NCBI GenBank assembly: GCA_027365345.1
Contig: DAHXNO010000080.1
Span: forward strand, 1-35,885
From: Granulicella sp.
Lineage (GTDB): Bacteria; Acidobacteriota; Terriglobia; Terriglobales; Acidobacteriaceae
DNA: 35,885 nt
Direction: 5' to 3'
The notes under the pieces: generated by a model
What the model was told of the DNA's origin: nothing
Seen by the model: the letters and a program-made list of their open reading frames with translations, nothing else
Databases searched by the model: none
Position numbers and translations under genes: made by a program
Shown here: positions 16,153 through 24,797 of the stretch, in pieces
Layout of the letters: every line of letters starts with the position of its first letter
Position numbering within the stretch: the stretch's first letter is position 1

Positions 16153-18123
16153 CTATTCGTTCGTGCTCTGGCTGGTGGGGGCGGATGCGGATGCGGTGGT
16201 CGATGGGGCCGGATGCGTGGCCAGCGGGGATGTGATTTCATCCAGGTAGTCTTTGCTGCCCGCGATGCGGACCATCGCTGGATAGCGCTCGCCGTCGTGG
16301 TAGTCGACGTTTACCGCGTTGATGTACTTCTCTGACTGCACAAGGAAGTGGATGGGATCCTTGCTGGTCTGGGCGGCGACGATGGCCTGATGCAGGGCGT
16401 CCTTGGAGAAGACGATGCCGTTGACGGCGATCAGCTTCTGCCCCGGAGCGATTCCGGCCTTGTCCGCCGGACCGCCCCAGCGAACATCGTCGATCGCTCC
16501 GTCAGCTCTTAACCGCAGCCCTAGCGAGTACCAAACAAAGGGTCCTGAGGAGAGATGCCGGTTACCGGAGCGGAGCATGGCGGCCATGCCGGGTGTGGGG
16601 TGGTCCTGATAAACGATCTTGTAGCCGCCGCGGCTGATGCCATCGAAGTCCGCGTGGGGGTTGATCAGGTCGATGCGGTCATGAATAAACGTGGCCCAAT
16701 CATAGGGCGCCACCTGATTGAGATCCGCGATAAGCTCGGCGCGATTGTAGGTATCGATCAGCGGGCCGGTGTTGCCTCCTTTGCCCAGGAAGATGCGAAG
16801 GAAGTCGGTGAGCGACTTCTGGTCGTTGGTGAGCTTGCGGATCTTGGTGTCGGCGTCCAGCCAGAAGAGCTCGCCCTCCTGGTAGTAGTCCTGACCGCGC
16901 CGCCAGTTGGACCACGCTGGGCTGTCAGAGCGCAGCACGCTGGCGGCGATGGCGGTATCTTCCGTTGGGCGCCAGATGCGGCCGGACTTGTAGTCCAGTT
17001 GCGCGGCTGAGGCGGCCAGCAGATCTCGATAGGCGTCCTGCGACTTCAGGCCGGAGCGAGCCGCCAGCACGTTGCCCATGTATTGCGTCAGGCCCTCATA
17101 GACCCAGAGAAGTGATCCCTGCTGCATGGTAGCGAAGGTGGGCTGATAGAGGTTGTAGGGACGGCGATACTTGCCGTTCCAGGAGTGGGTGAACTCGTGG
17201 GCCAGCAGGTCGGCGTCCGCAAGTTGGCTCTGCTGGGTGGCAAAGGCCTTCTCGCCTGTGCCGTTATCCGAGGATTGGCCATGCTCCAGACCTTGCCCGC
17301 CTGCGTAGTAAGAGAGCGTCAGAAGAAAGTGGTAGGCGTAGTAGTGATGGCAACCGTAAGCTGCGCTGGCCTCGCGCACCAGGTTGGAGATCTCGTCGAG
17401 AAGCTGCGGACGGAGGTTAGAATCTTCCGGATCATCCGAGGCCACATCGATGTAGTGTCTGGGTGAGATCTCCGGAGCCAGAGCAAACTCGTGGAAGTAC
17501 TCTCCGGCGAGCACGGGCGAGTCTTCGAGCTGCTCGACGTTGGTGGCTCTGAAGTGGGTTGTGCCTCCCACCTTGGCATTCGGGTCATAGGAACCGATCG
17601 GAGTCAGCGCGGTTCCGATGCCCCAGCCGGCGGGGACGGTCACGCTCGGCTGGATAGGGATATCGCGGACGGGAATGTTGGCTGGATAGAGCATCAGTTC
17701 GTCCCACTCCAGCACGGCGATCTTGTCATCGGCGCGGGAGTTTACGATGCAGTCCAGATGGGCGTGGAGCGTTGTAACGCCCTTGGGGATATCCACGTGG
17801 AACTCGTAGAGGTTCTCATCGTCGCGGCGCCAGTAAAGCGGCTTTCCATTGGCGGTAAAGACAACGCCAGTGATGTTGGCCACCGGTCCCGTAGCCTGGT
17901 GGGTGCCTGGAACCCACTCTGGCGTAACAAAGGTGGCTGGGCCGGGCTTGACGGGCAGATCGATGTCGGCGTGGTACAGCTTGCGCGGAGCTTCGCTGAG
18001 ATCGGCCGTAATCAGAATGGGCGTCTGCTCGGCGCCAGCGGACAAAGAGGCCTTCGAGGGCTGGCTGAAAGCTGGGGTGGTCAGCGCGAGCACAGCGGAG
18101 AGAATCAATGGTTTCGGATGCAT
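16153..18123 (-). CDS. Secreted M61-family metallopeptidase with C-terminal PDZ domain
   Basis: M61 (glycyl aminopeptidase-like) zinc peptidases are periplasmic or secreted. The 656-residue protein has a signal peptide (MHPKPLILSAVLALTTPAFS), an N-terminal M61 beta domain, and the zinc motif HEFTHSWNGK (about residue 313) with the downstream third ligand in WVYEGLTQYMG. A PDZ domain lies at about 535-600 (VRWGGPADKAGIAPGQKLIAVNG split around a G-L-R-L-R start). A low-complexity Ser/Thr/Ala tail ends the protein. ATG 18123 has AAGG upstream. Substrates are unknown; N-terminal glycine release is inferred from the family. Confidence 0.92.
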   Translation of the reverse strand: MHPKPLILSAVLALTTPAFSQPSKASLSAGAEQTPILITADLSEAPRKLYHADIDLPVKPGPATFVTPEWVPGTHQATGPVANITGVVFTANGKPLYWRRDDENLYEFHVDIPKGVTTLHAHLDCIVNSRADDKIAVLEWDELMLYPANIPVRDIPIQPSVTVPAGWGIGTALTPIGSYDPNAKVGGTTHFRATNVEQLEDSPVLAGEYFHEFALAPEISPRHYIDVASDDPEDSNLRPQLLDEISNLVREASAAYGCHHYYAYHFLLTLSYYAGGQGLEHGQSSDNGTGEKAFATQQSQLADADLLAHEFTHSWNGKYRRPYNLYQPTFATMQQGSLLWVYEGLTQYMGNVLAARSGLKSQDAYRDLLAASAAQLDYKSGRIWRPTEDTAIAASVLRSDSPAWSNWRRGQDYYQEGELFWLDADTKIRKLTNDQKSLTDFLRIFLGKGGNTGPLIDTYNRAELIADLNQVAPYDWATFIHDRIDLINPHADFDGISRGGYKIVYQDHPTPGMAAMLRSGNRHLSSGPFVWYSLGLRLRADGAIDDVRWGGPADKAGIAPGQKLIAVNGIVFSKDALHQAIVAAQTSKDPIHFLVQSEKYINAVNVDYHDGERYPAMVRIAGSKDYLDEITSPLATHPAPSTTASASAPTSQSTNE

Positions 18124-18442
18124 GGGAGCCTTTCCGTGACGGGAATTTCGTAGATTTCAGCATACCGAAAGACCGGCCTGCGCGGAGCAAAGAGGCGGAG
18201 CGGGGCCCCGGCAGGGAAGCCGCTGCCGATCCCTGCTTCACAGGCGGCCTTCTTTGCCGCAAGCGCGCCGAGAGTTCAAGAACAGAGAGGGCGTCTTCCG
18301 CGCGGAAGACGCCCTCTTACATTTTCTTGTGGTCGCCGATCTCTACGCCAAAAGCACACAACACGCAGAGAGAGCCGGCAGCCAACGGACGCCGAGAGTT
18401 TCGTGGCTGCGCTGGACCGCGTGGATTGCGCCGTGCGCTTAG
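18124..18442. other. Intergenic region between the M61 gene and the peroxidase gene
   Basis: No gene is seen. It contains the M61 promoter region (TATGCT on the minus strand at 18164-18159) and the strong hairpin 18287-18316. The remaining sequence shows nothing I can name. Confidence 0.4.
18287..18316 (-). terminator. Terminator hairpin downstream of the glutathione peroxidase
   Basis: GAGGGCGTCTTCCG (18287-18300) and CGGAAGACGCCCTC (18303-18316) form a near-perfect palindrome. On the minus strand the stem is followed by a pyrimidine-rich stretch (TCTGTTCTTG). It lies 126 bases after the peroxidase stop and would end that transcript. The plus-strand side is also T-rich (ATTTTCTTG). Confidence 0.6.
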
Positions 18443-19003
18443 CTATGAAGCTTTGAGAGCATCTTCCACGGCTGTGGTGATCTTCGGATCATCGGGCGGC
18501 GTATCCGGAGCAAAGCGCGCCAGGACGTTGCCGTCGCGGCCGATGAGAAACTTTTCGAAGTTCCAAAGCAGCTCCGGCAGCTCGTTGGGTGGAGGAAAGC
18601 CGTTCTTGGCGGCAAAGCCGGTCAGCTTCTCGCGCCAGGGGCCGTGGGGGATGTGTTCCGGCGCCGCTGCGATCAGAGCGGCATAAAGCGGATGCTTCTC
18701 CGGACCGGTGACGACGATCTTGGAGAATAGAGGGAAGGTGACCTGGTACTCCGTAGAGCAGAAGTTGGCAATCTCCTGGTTGCTACCCGGCTCCTGTCCG
18801 GCAAAGTCGTTTGCCGGGAAGCCAAGCACGGCCAGGCCGCGGTCCTTGTAACGCTGGTGGAGCGCCTCCAGACCTGTGTAGTGGGGTGTGAGGCCGCATT
18901 TGGATGCGACGTTGACGATCAGCAGAGCCTTACCTGAGTAGGCGGCCAGCGTGGTAGGGGTTCCATCGATCGTGAGGAGCGGGATAGTGGTAAGCGTGGA
19001 CAT
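18443..19003 (-). CDS. Glutathione peroxidase family protein (Cys type)
   Basis: It reduces hydroperoxides; bacterial Cys-type members commonly use thioredoxin. The 186-residue product has the peroxidatic Cys36 (NVASKCGLT), Gln70 in FPANDFAGQEP and Trp147-Asn148 (LLWNFEKFLIG), giving the full catalytic set, with Cys in place of selenocysteine. No signal peptide is present, so it is cytoplasmic. ATG 19003 is preferred; TTG 19030 is in frame upstream with GGAGGAA beyond. TACACT sits exactly six bases before the ATG, with AAGG in between, so the start may be leaderless or use a short ribosome binding site. Confidence 0.95.
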   Translation of the reverse strand: MSTLTTIPLLTIDGTPTTLAAYSGKALLIVNVASKCGLTPHYTGLEALHQRYKDRGLAVLGFPANDFAGQEPGSNQEIANFCSTEYQVTFPLFSKIVVTGPEKHPLYAALIAAAPEHIPHGPWREKLTGFAAKNGFPPPNELPELLWNFEKFLIGRDGNVLARFAPDTPPDDPKITTAVEDALKAS

Positions 19004-19129
19004 GTCCTTAGTGTAGTGTGATTCCTCCAAGACATACAGTGGACACAGACATCGAAAGAAGGCTCAAGATAGAGAAGAGCTTGCGTTTGCTGCGGAGGTT
19101 CGGGGAGCCGGGTTCGATATGCTGAGAGA

Positions 19130-20029
19130 GTGACGAGCTTCAGCCTTAAGGCGAAATGGGAGAGGACACACAGACTTAGGTCGCACGTTGCATGGCGCTC
19201 TCTGGCGTCTTTGGCCGTGATATCCATGCTGGTGCTCGGCGCAGCAGCCCAGAGTCCGGCGGTGGTGGATCCGGTGGCGCTGGTGCGGCGCGCGATTCAG
19301 CTCCGATTGCAGGAGGAGAAACACCATCGGCCCGTAGCGTATGTTCTCCGCAAGCAGGATGGCGGCCATCAAACAACCAAAGAGATCATTGAGACCCGGG
19401 ATGGGGACGTTGCCCGGCTGATCGCCATCAACGGGCAGCCATTGAATGCGGAGCAGCAACAGGCAGAGCAAAGCCGGTTGCAAGCGCTCTCCGCCAATCC
19501 TGGCCTGCAGCAGAAGCGTAGAAGCAGTGAGCAGCGTGATGCGGCTCGGATCGATCATCTGGTTGCGTTGCTGCCGGAGTCCGAGATCTACCAACTGGCC
19601 GGGATGGTCCCCTGTGGAGCCGCGCAGTGCTACCGGCTGAGCTTTACTCCCAATCCGAACTTCGATCCGCCTGATTTTGAGGCCGAAGTGCTGGAGGGAT
19701 TTGCCGGCGAGATATGGATCGATGCGTCCCAGAGCCGGTTAGTGCGCTTGCAAGCCCACCTGGTGAGAGACGTGAACATCGGCTTCGGCATCGTGGGACG
19801 GGTAGATAAGGGCGGAAGCATCCTTTTGGAACAGGGCTACCAGAGCAATGCGGAAGAGTGGCAGCCCACCGTGCTGAAGATTGACCTCCAAGGCCGGGCG
19901 TTGCTGGTCAAGCCCATCAAGATTCAGATTGATGAGCGGGCGACGGACTTCAAACCCGTAGCGGGGATGGGGTACCGCCAGGCGATTACCCTGCTGGAGC
20001 GGCCCGCAGCGCTTGCGTCGGGAAAATAG
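19130..20029 (+). CDS. Secreted/periplasmic hypothetical protein
   Basis: The family is not named with confidence. The 299-residue protein has an N-terminal hydrophobic signal segment after a basic region (WRSLASLAVISMLVLGAAAQ). The mature part has a helical, Gln-rich segment (about 95-125) and a beta-rich region with CGAAQCYRLSFTPNPNFDPP and AGEIWIDASQSRLVRLQAHL. This resembles LolA/RseB-like lipoprotein-carrier folds seen in acidobacterial secreted proteins, but that is inference. Two close cysteines (C-G-A-A-Q-C) may form a disulfide or bind metal. GTG 19130 is the only early start; TATGCT (19118-19123) ends six bases before it. Confidence 0.68.
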   Translation: MTSFSLKAKWERTHRLRSHVAWRSLASLAVISMLVLGAAAQSPAVVDPVALVRRAIQLRLQEEKHHRPVAYVLRKQDGGHQTTKEIIETRDGDVARLIAINGQPLNAEQQQAEQSRLQALSANPGLQQKRRSSEQRDAARIDHLVALLPESEIYQLAGMVPCGAAQCYRLSFTPNPNFDPPDFEAEVLEGFAGEIWIDASQSRLVRLQAHLVRDVNIGFGIVGRVDKGGSILLEQGYQSNAEEWQPTVLKIDLQGRALLVKPIKIQIDERATDFKPVAGMGYRQAITLLERPAALASGK

Positions 20030-20253
20030 GCCAGCCTTGCTGCGGCTGGAGTGCAGTGCGTCGCGTCGCCACGGAGGTGCGTCTGGCTTGCAGGAGAAAC
20101 GAAGCCGGCTCTTCGCTGCCTCCGGAAACTCCGTTTCACGGATGGACTGATAACCGGCAGGTAGCCGGAAGCAGACTTTGGAGGGTGCGCTATGCTGTCC
20201 TTGGCCTGTTTTTGAAAGGGCTGAAAGAGCGCAGCAGGAGCAGCCGAGGTTCA

Positions 20254-21924
20254 ATGGATATGCGTAGCCTTGGGAGTGGCGTTCGATCTCTCTTTGATCG
20301 CGAATCGGGAGTTCCCCATCACCTGATCGCGCGTTGGATCTTTCTTCGCGCGCTGGGAGCCATCTATCTCTCCGCCTTTCTTGCCCTGCTGTTTCAGATT
20401 CGCGGGATGATTGGGAGCGATGGAATCCTTCCCGCGGATCAGTACCTGCAAAAGCTGCGAGCGTTGGGAGCGCTGAGCTTCTGGTATGCGCCCACCGTGC
20501 TGTGGCTGGATAGTGACGACCATGCGCTGATGTTGCTGGTGTGGGCAGGTCTGCTGGCGTCTCTTCTGGTAATCGCCAACGTTGCGCCAAGGATCTCGCT
20601 GGCAGTCTGCTTTGTGTGTTTTCTCAGCTTCATCGCCGTCTCCCAGGACTTTGGCCAGTATCAGTCGGATGGGATGCTGCTGGAGGCTGGCTTCCTCTCG
20701 TTGTTTGTTGCGCCCGGCGGCTGGTGGCCGGGGTGGGGCAGCAAGAGCCTGGCGGTTCGTGCGGCGTGGTGGCTGCTTTTATGGGAGTGGTTCCGGATCT
20801 ACTTCGAGTCCGGAGCGGTCAAGCTCCTCAGCGGAGATCGTACCTGGCGCAATCTGACCGCGATGTATCAGTACTACCAGAATGGGCCCCTGCCCACGTG
20901 GATTGGCTGGTACTTGCAGCATCTGCCGAATTGGTTTCACAAGGCGACGGCATTCGCCACGCTGGCGATGGAACTGGTGTTGGTGTGGATGGCTTTTCTT
21001 CCCCGCCGATGGAAGATTGCCTGCTGTTGCATTGTGACCGCGTGGCAAGCGGTGGTGATTGCCACGGCCAACTATGCCTTTCTGAACTATCTGGTGCTGG
21101 TGCTGGCGTTTCTTCTGCTCGATGATCAGGCGTTGGAGCGGTTTGTGCCGCGGCGCTGGCGCTCCGGCCTGGATTCGGATGCGGGGCGTGAGCGCAGTTT
21201 GTGCGACGCCGGGCTGGCGGCCACACCGGTGAGCGCGCCGGAACAGGCCGTGGAGAGCCGGCAGAAGACGGAACCAAGCGTTGCGGCAAAGGTCTTGAAG
21301 CGAGTCTCTGCCATAGGAGTGGTAGTGAGCGCGATTCTGCTTCCATGGATTGCGTATGCCACCACGGCCAAGATGGTGCTCATGTTCTGGCAGGGAGCTC
21401 CACTGTGGGCGGCGCCCATTGAGGCGCTGGAGCCCTTTCGGATCGCCAATCAGTATGGCTTGTTTGCCGTGATGACCCCGCACCGGTATGAGATTGAGTT
21501 CCAGGGCTCCGACGATGGAATCAACTGGAAGCCGTACACCTTCCGCTTCAAGCCGCAGGATGTCCAGGAGCGGCCCGGGATCTACGCTCCCTATCAGCCG
21601 CGCTTCGACTGGAACCTGTGGTTTGCTTCCTTGACCTCCTGGCAGAATGCGCCCATTGTGCCGTTGACCGAGGAGCGCCTGCTGATCGGGGACAAGGATG
21701 TTCTCAGCTTGTTCCGCAACGATCCGTTTCCCGAGCTGCCGCCTCGGCAGGTGCGTGCGGTGCTTTGGCAGTACTGGTTCAGCACTCCGGAGGAGAAGCG
21801 GACAGAAGGCGTCTGGTGGACGCGAAAGCTGCTGGGGACTTGCGCTCCTACCTTGGAACTGCTGCCGGATGGAAGCATCCGCGAGGTGCAAGCGCCAGAG
21901 CTGGAGGGCCCGCCCTCCTCATGA
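20254..21924 (+). CDS. Lipase maturation factor (LMF)-family membrane protein
   Basis: The 556-residue protein resembles the lipase maturation factor family, whose animal members fold lipases in the ER; the bacterial role is unknown. It has several membrane helices in the N-terminal two thirds (for example GAIYLSAFLALLFQI and ALMLLVWAGLLASLLVIA). It has the family blocks GSDGILPADQYL, SVSQ-like FIAVSQDFGQYQSDGMLLEA, WEWFRIYFESGAVKLLSGD and a soluble C-terminal part with RYEIEFQGSDDG and PRFDWNLWFASL. ATG 20254 has GAGG at good spacing; the open frame upstream is not supported. The next gene starts 151 bases downstream on the same strand. Confidence 0.9.
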   Translation: MDMRSLGSGVRSLFDRESGVPHHLIARWIFLRALGAIYLSAFLALLFQIRGMIGSDGILPADQYLQKLRALGALSFWYAPTVLWLDSDDHALMLLVWAGLLASLLVIANVAPRISLAVCFVCFLSFIAVSQDFGQYQSDGMLLEAGFLSLFVAPGGWWPGWGSKSLAVRAAWWLLLWEWFRIYFESGAVKLLSGDRTWRNLTAMYQYYQNGPLPTWIGWYLQHLPNWFHKATAFATLAMELVLVWMAFLPRRWKIACCCIVTAWQAVVIATANYAFLNYLVLVLAFLLLDDQALERFVPRRWRSGLDSDAGRERSLCDAGLAATPVSAPEQAVESRQKTEPSVAAKVLKRVSAIGVVVSAILLPWIAYATTAKMVLMFWQGAPLWAAPIEALEPFRIANQYGLFAVMTPHRYEIEFQGSDDGINWKPYTFRFKPQDVQERPGIYAPYQPRFDWNLWFASLTSWQNAPIVPLTEERLLIGDKDVLSLFRNDPFPELPPRQVRAVLWQYWFSTPEEKRTEGVWWTRKLLGTCAPTLELLPDGSIREVQAPELEGPPSS

Positions 21925-22075
21925 TCTTTGGCCCTTCGGCTCGCTTCAAGCGTCAGGCTGCGCGCTGCGCGCAGGAGCCGGCCAAACCATTCGTCGTGAT
22001 GCTGGGGATCTCGCCAGGCCCGGTCTCGCCGGCGCTCCGCTCAGGCAGCAAGCAGCCACTGTGGAAGGGTTGGGT

Positions 22076-23677
22076 GTGATACTAGAATCCGTGACGATCG
22101 AATCCAGGCAGAAGGGCAACAGAGAGGCGCGCCCACTCAGGTGGCGTGGAATCTCCGGCCTGCTCTTGCTGCTCAGCGCTGTGGCGTATGGGTTGGGATT
22201 TGTGCATCTGCGGGCAGACTTCCCCAGCAGTTCAGGCTGGATGGGCTGGTCCGCAATGGGGGGCGAGGGATGGTACGCCGGCGCCGCCATTCACCACTTT
22301 GTCCAGGGGCGATGGTACCTGCCGGATGTTCTGAATTCAGCCGTGGCGATGCCGGTCTGGCCGCTGCTGCTGGGGTTGTGGTTCAAGTTCACCGGTGTGA
22401 GCATGCTTTGGGCAAGAGCCTTGACCATGGTGTTGTACGGCCTGTCGCTGCTGCTGCTCTACAGCCTGATGTGGAGCGCCAGGCCGGGCAGGCTGGCTGC
22501 CCTGGCCGTGCTGCTTACCGCGATCGATCCTTTCTGTTACGCCTTCAACCGTCTGGCGATCCTGGAGCCGGTGACGGTATTGTGGTTCCTGCTGGCGCTT
22601 TGGCTTGCGGGCAACACCCAACCCACAGAATGGCTGAAGCAGTTGCTGTTGGGCGTAGTCCTCTTTCTGTTGGTGCTCACCCGGATCACTGGCGTGGTGC
22701 TGGTTCCGGCGGTGCTTTACATGATGGCGGCGAGCTGGGGCGGGTCGAGAGGAGAGGCCGCGGACCAGCAGGACCTGCGTCGGGGGCTCTTTTCCAGGCG
22801 TGATTGGCGGCGTGAGTTGGGCGCGTTCGCCCTCATCCTGGGTGTGGCGCTGGCGCTGTGGGAGGCCTATCTGCGGCTACTGGTGATGCCCCGCGCGATG
22901 CTCGACTACACGCTGCTGTGGGCGATGGCGACCCGCCATGTGGCCTCAACCTCTCTACCGGCCACGGCCTGGGCGCTGCTGCGGGATGGATTGTGGATCA
23001 GCCCTGTGCTGTTTCCCATGGCGCTGCTGATGCTGTTGTTGTCCTTGCTATGGCTACGCGAGTTGTGGAGCATGCCTTTGTTTGGCGCCGCGCTGCTGGC
23101 CGTGGCTGGCCAGATGGCCTATATCAGCTACCGCGGAGAGATCCATTCCAGCTCCTTGGAGCCGATAGCCATTCCGATAATGATCGTGGTCGTCCTGGGT
23201 CTGGGTGCGGTGCGGGACCGCTGCCGGTTGTGTGAGAAAAAATCCAGAGAGCACAAGCGGATGCGGCGGATCTTTGCCGCTATGCTGCTGGCCGTCATCG
23301 CCGGTCTGGGCGTTATGACGGTGCAGACGCTGGAGTACGTCTCGCATCTCGAGTACAGCTACTGGGAGGCGGCCCAGGGAATTGCGGCGATCGTCGCCGC
23401 GGATGGAGGCTCGCGGCCGATGGTGCTCTCCGATAGCGGCGAGGATCTTACGCTCTGGACCGGCGTTTCCGCAGTGCCTGCTAGCCGCACCACACACGGC
23501 TTGGATGCAGTGTTGGCAACATACCAGCCAGGCTGGCTTGCGGCGTGGCAAGGCCAGGAGGACGGAGCGCTCTCCCAGGTGGGAATGCGGTATCGGATGG
23601 ACCCCGTGGCGCGCTACAGAGTATTCGATCATCCAGCGGTGCAGACCCTGGTGCTGTATAAGCTGACGCAACGGTAG
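22076..23677 (+). CDS. Polytopic GT-C-type membrane glycosyltransferase-like protein
   Basis: The 533-residue protein has about 10 to 11 hydrophobic segments, a long N-terminal luminal loop with an acidic residue (MGGEGWYAGAAIHHFVQG), and the ArnT/PMT-like pattern after it (LPVWPLL-type: AMPVWPLLLGLWFKFTG). Such proteins transfer sugars from polyprenyl-phosphate donors at the periplasmic face. The C-terminal part is soluble and about 110 residues long. The substrate is unknown. GTG 22076, preceded by GGAAGGG, is the chosen start; GTG 22091 is possible. It follows the LMF-like gene and may share its transcript. Confidence 0.75.
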   Translation: MILESVTIESRQKGNREARPLRWRGISGLLLLLSAVAYGLGFVHLRADFPSSSGWMGWSAMGGEGWYAGAAIHHFVQGRWYLPDVLNSAVAMPVWPLLLGLWFKFTGVSMLWARALTMVLYGLSLLLLYSLMWSARPGRLAALAVLLTAIDPFCYAFNRLAILEPVTVLWFLLALWLAGNTQPTEWLKQLLLGVVLFLLVLTRITGVVLVPAVLYMMAASWGGSRGEAADQQDLRRGLFSRRDWRRELGAFALILGVALALWEAYLRLLVMPRAMLDYTLLWAMATRHVASTSLPATAWALLRDGLWISPVLFPMALLMLLLSLLWLRELWSMPLFGAALLAVAGQMAYISYRGEIHSSSLEPIAIPIMIVVVLGLGAVRDRCRLCEKKSREHKRMRRIFAAMLLAVIAGLGVMTVQTLEYVSHLEYSYWEAAQGIAAIVAADGGSRPMVLSDSGEDLTLWTGVSAVPASRTTHGLDAVLATYQPGWLAAWQGQEDGALSQVGMRYRMDPVARYRVFDHPAVQTLVLYKLTQR

Positions 23678-23727
23678 CGCCGCTCCGGTTATCGACTAGA
23701 ACCCGCGAATTTCTACGCCCGCGGGGT

Positions 23728-23756
23728 TTGACAGGGGTTGCAGGTGAGACTAAAGT
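23728..23756 (+). promoter_or_regulatory. Sigma-70 promoter of the isomerase-like gene
   Basis: TTGACA (23728-23733), a 17-base spacer and TAAAGT (23751-23756) form the best consensus promoter in the window. The leader to the ATG at 23931 is about 165 bases. The leader is GC-rich and carries no recognisable riboswitch. Confidence 0.75.
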
Positions 23757-23930
23757 TTCGCGGTGGTGCAGGATCTTCCCTGCGCGGTGCGTTCGGCGCA
23801 CTTGCTCGCTGCTGAGAAAGCCGTTGCCGCGGAAGATCAAGAGCGCCAGGCATCCTGCCGGGGCCAAAGCCTTCGCCTGGAACGGCGTGCGGCCTTGCAG
23901 GCAGAGAATGCCTTGGAGAGAGGCAGGCTT

Positions 23931-24797
23931 ATGAAGACAACGCGGCGATGGTTTGTTCAGGCCTCCGCACTGGCTGCGGGCTGTGTCATCGTTTTTCCAG
24001 GCAGAGCGCGTGCGCAGGACCCCGGGCCCCTGAACTACGGAGTGCAACTCTACATGGTCCGGCGCCAGGCGGTCACAGACCTGGCCGGGATTCTGCACTC
24101 GATCCGGCAGATTGGTTTTACCCAGATTGAGCTGTACCCGGTGGTATATAACCATCCGGCTGCGGAGCTGAAGAAGATGGTTGCGGACGCGGGGCTGGGG
24201 CTGGTGTCGGCGCACTTTAACTACGCTGGCTTCGTAGAACAAATCGACTATGCCCGCCAACTGGGGCTCAAGTATATGGTGTGCCCCATGGTTCCGCAGG
24301 AACAATGGAGCTCCTCGGCTGGATTCCAGAAAGCCGCCGACGACTTCAACCAATGGGGCGCCAAGGTCAGCCAGGCGGGGATGCAGTTTGTCTTTCACAA
24401 CCATTGTTATGAGTTCAAGCCGCTGGAGAGCGGCCTCACCGGCTGGCAGGTCCTGATGGGCAACACCGATCCAACCCTGGTGATGCTGGAGTTGGATATC
24501 TATTGGCTGGTTCAAGCCGGGCAGAACCCTGCTCAGGTGATGCAGGAGTACAAGGACAGGGTAAAGCTGATTCACCTGAAAGACCGCACCCCGGGAGCGC
24601 CCACCGGGTTTGTGCTGGGGCCCAGCGCAGATCACTTCACGGAGCTGGGTAAAGGTTCCATCGACTGGCCGCACCTGCTGATGCAGGCGCGCTGGCAGGG
24701 GATCCGCTATGCCTACCTCGATCAGGATGAGACGGCAGAGCCGGTGGTGCAGAGCATGACGGAGAGCTTTGCCTACCTGAAGGGGCTCAACATCTAG
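23931..24797 (+). CDS. Tat-exported sugar phosphate isomerase/epimerase-like TIM-barrel protein
   Basis: The 288-residue protein belongs to the xylose-isomerase-like TIM-barrel superfamily (AP endonuclease 2 family). It begins with a twin-arginine signal (TTRRWFVQASALAAG, with R-R-W-F-V), so a folded, metal-bound protein would be exported to the periplasm. Candidate metal/acid residues are in IELYPVVYNHP, FHNHCYEF, LELDIYW and KLIHLKDRTP (His/Asp/Glu at the strand ends). The end contains GSIDWPHLL, a normal family feature. The sugar substrate is unknown. AGAGAGG precedes ATG 23931. The stop codon TAG overlaps the stop of the convergent gene at CTAG 24794-24797. Confidence 0.88.
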   Translation: MKTTRRWFVQASALAAGCVIVFPGRARAQDPGPLNYGVQLYMVRRQAVTDLAGILHSIRQIGFTQIELYPVVYNHPAAELKKMVADAGLGLVSAHFNYAGFVEQIDYARQLGLKYMVCPMVPQEQWSSSAGFQKAADDFNQWGAKVSQAGMQFVFHNHCYEFKPLESGLTGWQVLMGNTDPTLVMLELDIYWLVQAGQNPAQVMQEYKDRVKLIHLKDRTPGAPTGFVLGPSADHFTELGKGSIDWPHLLMQARWQGIRYAYLDQDETAEPVVQSMTESFAYLKGLNI

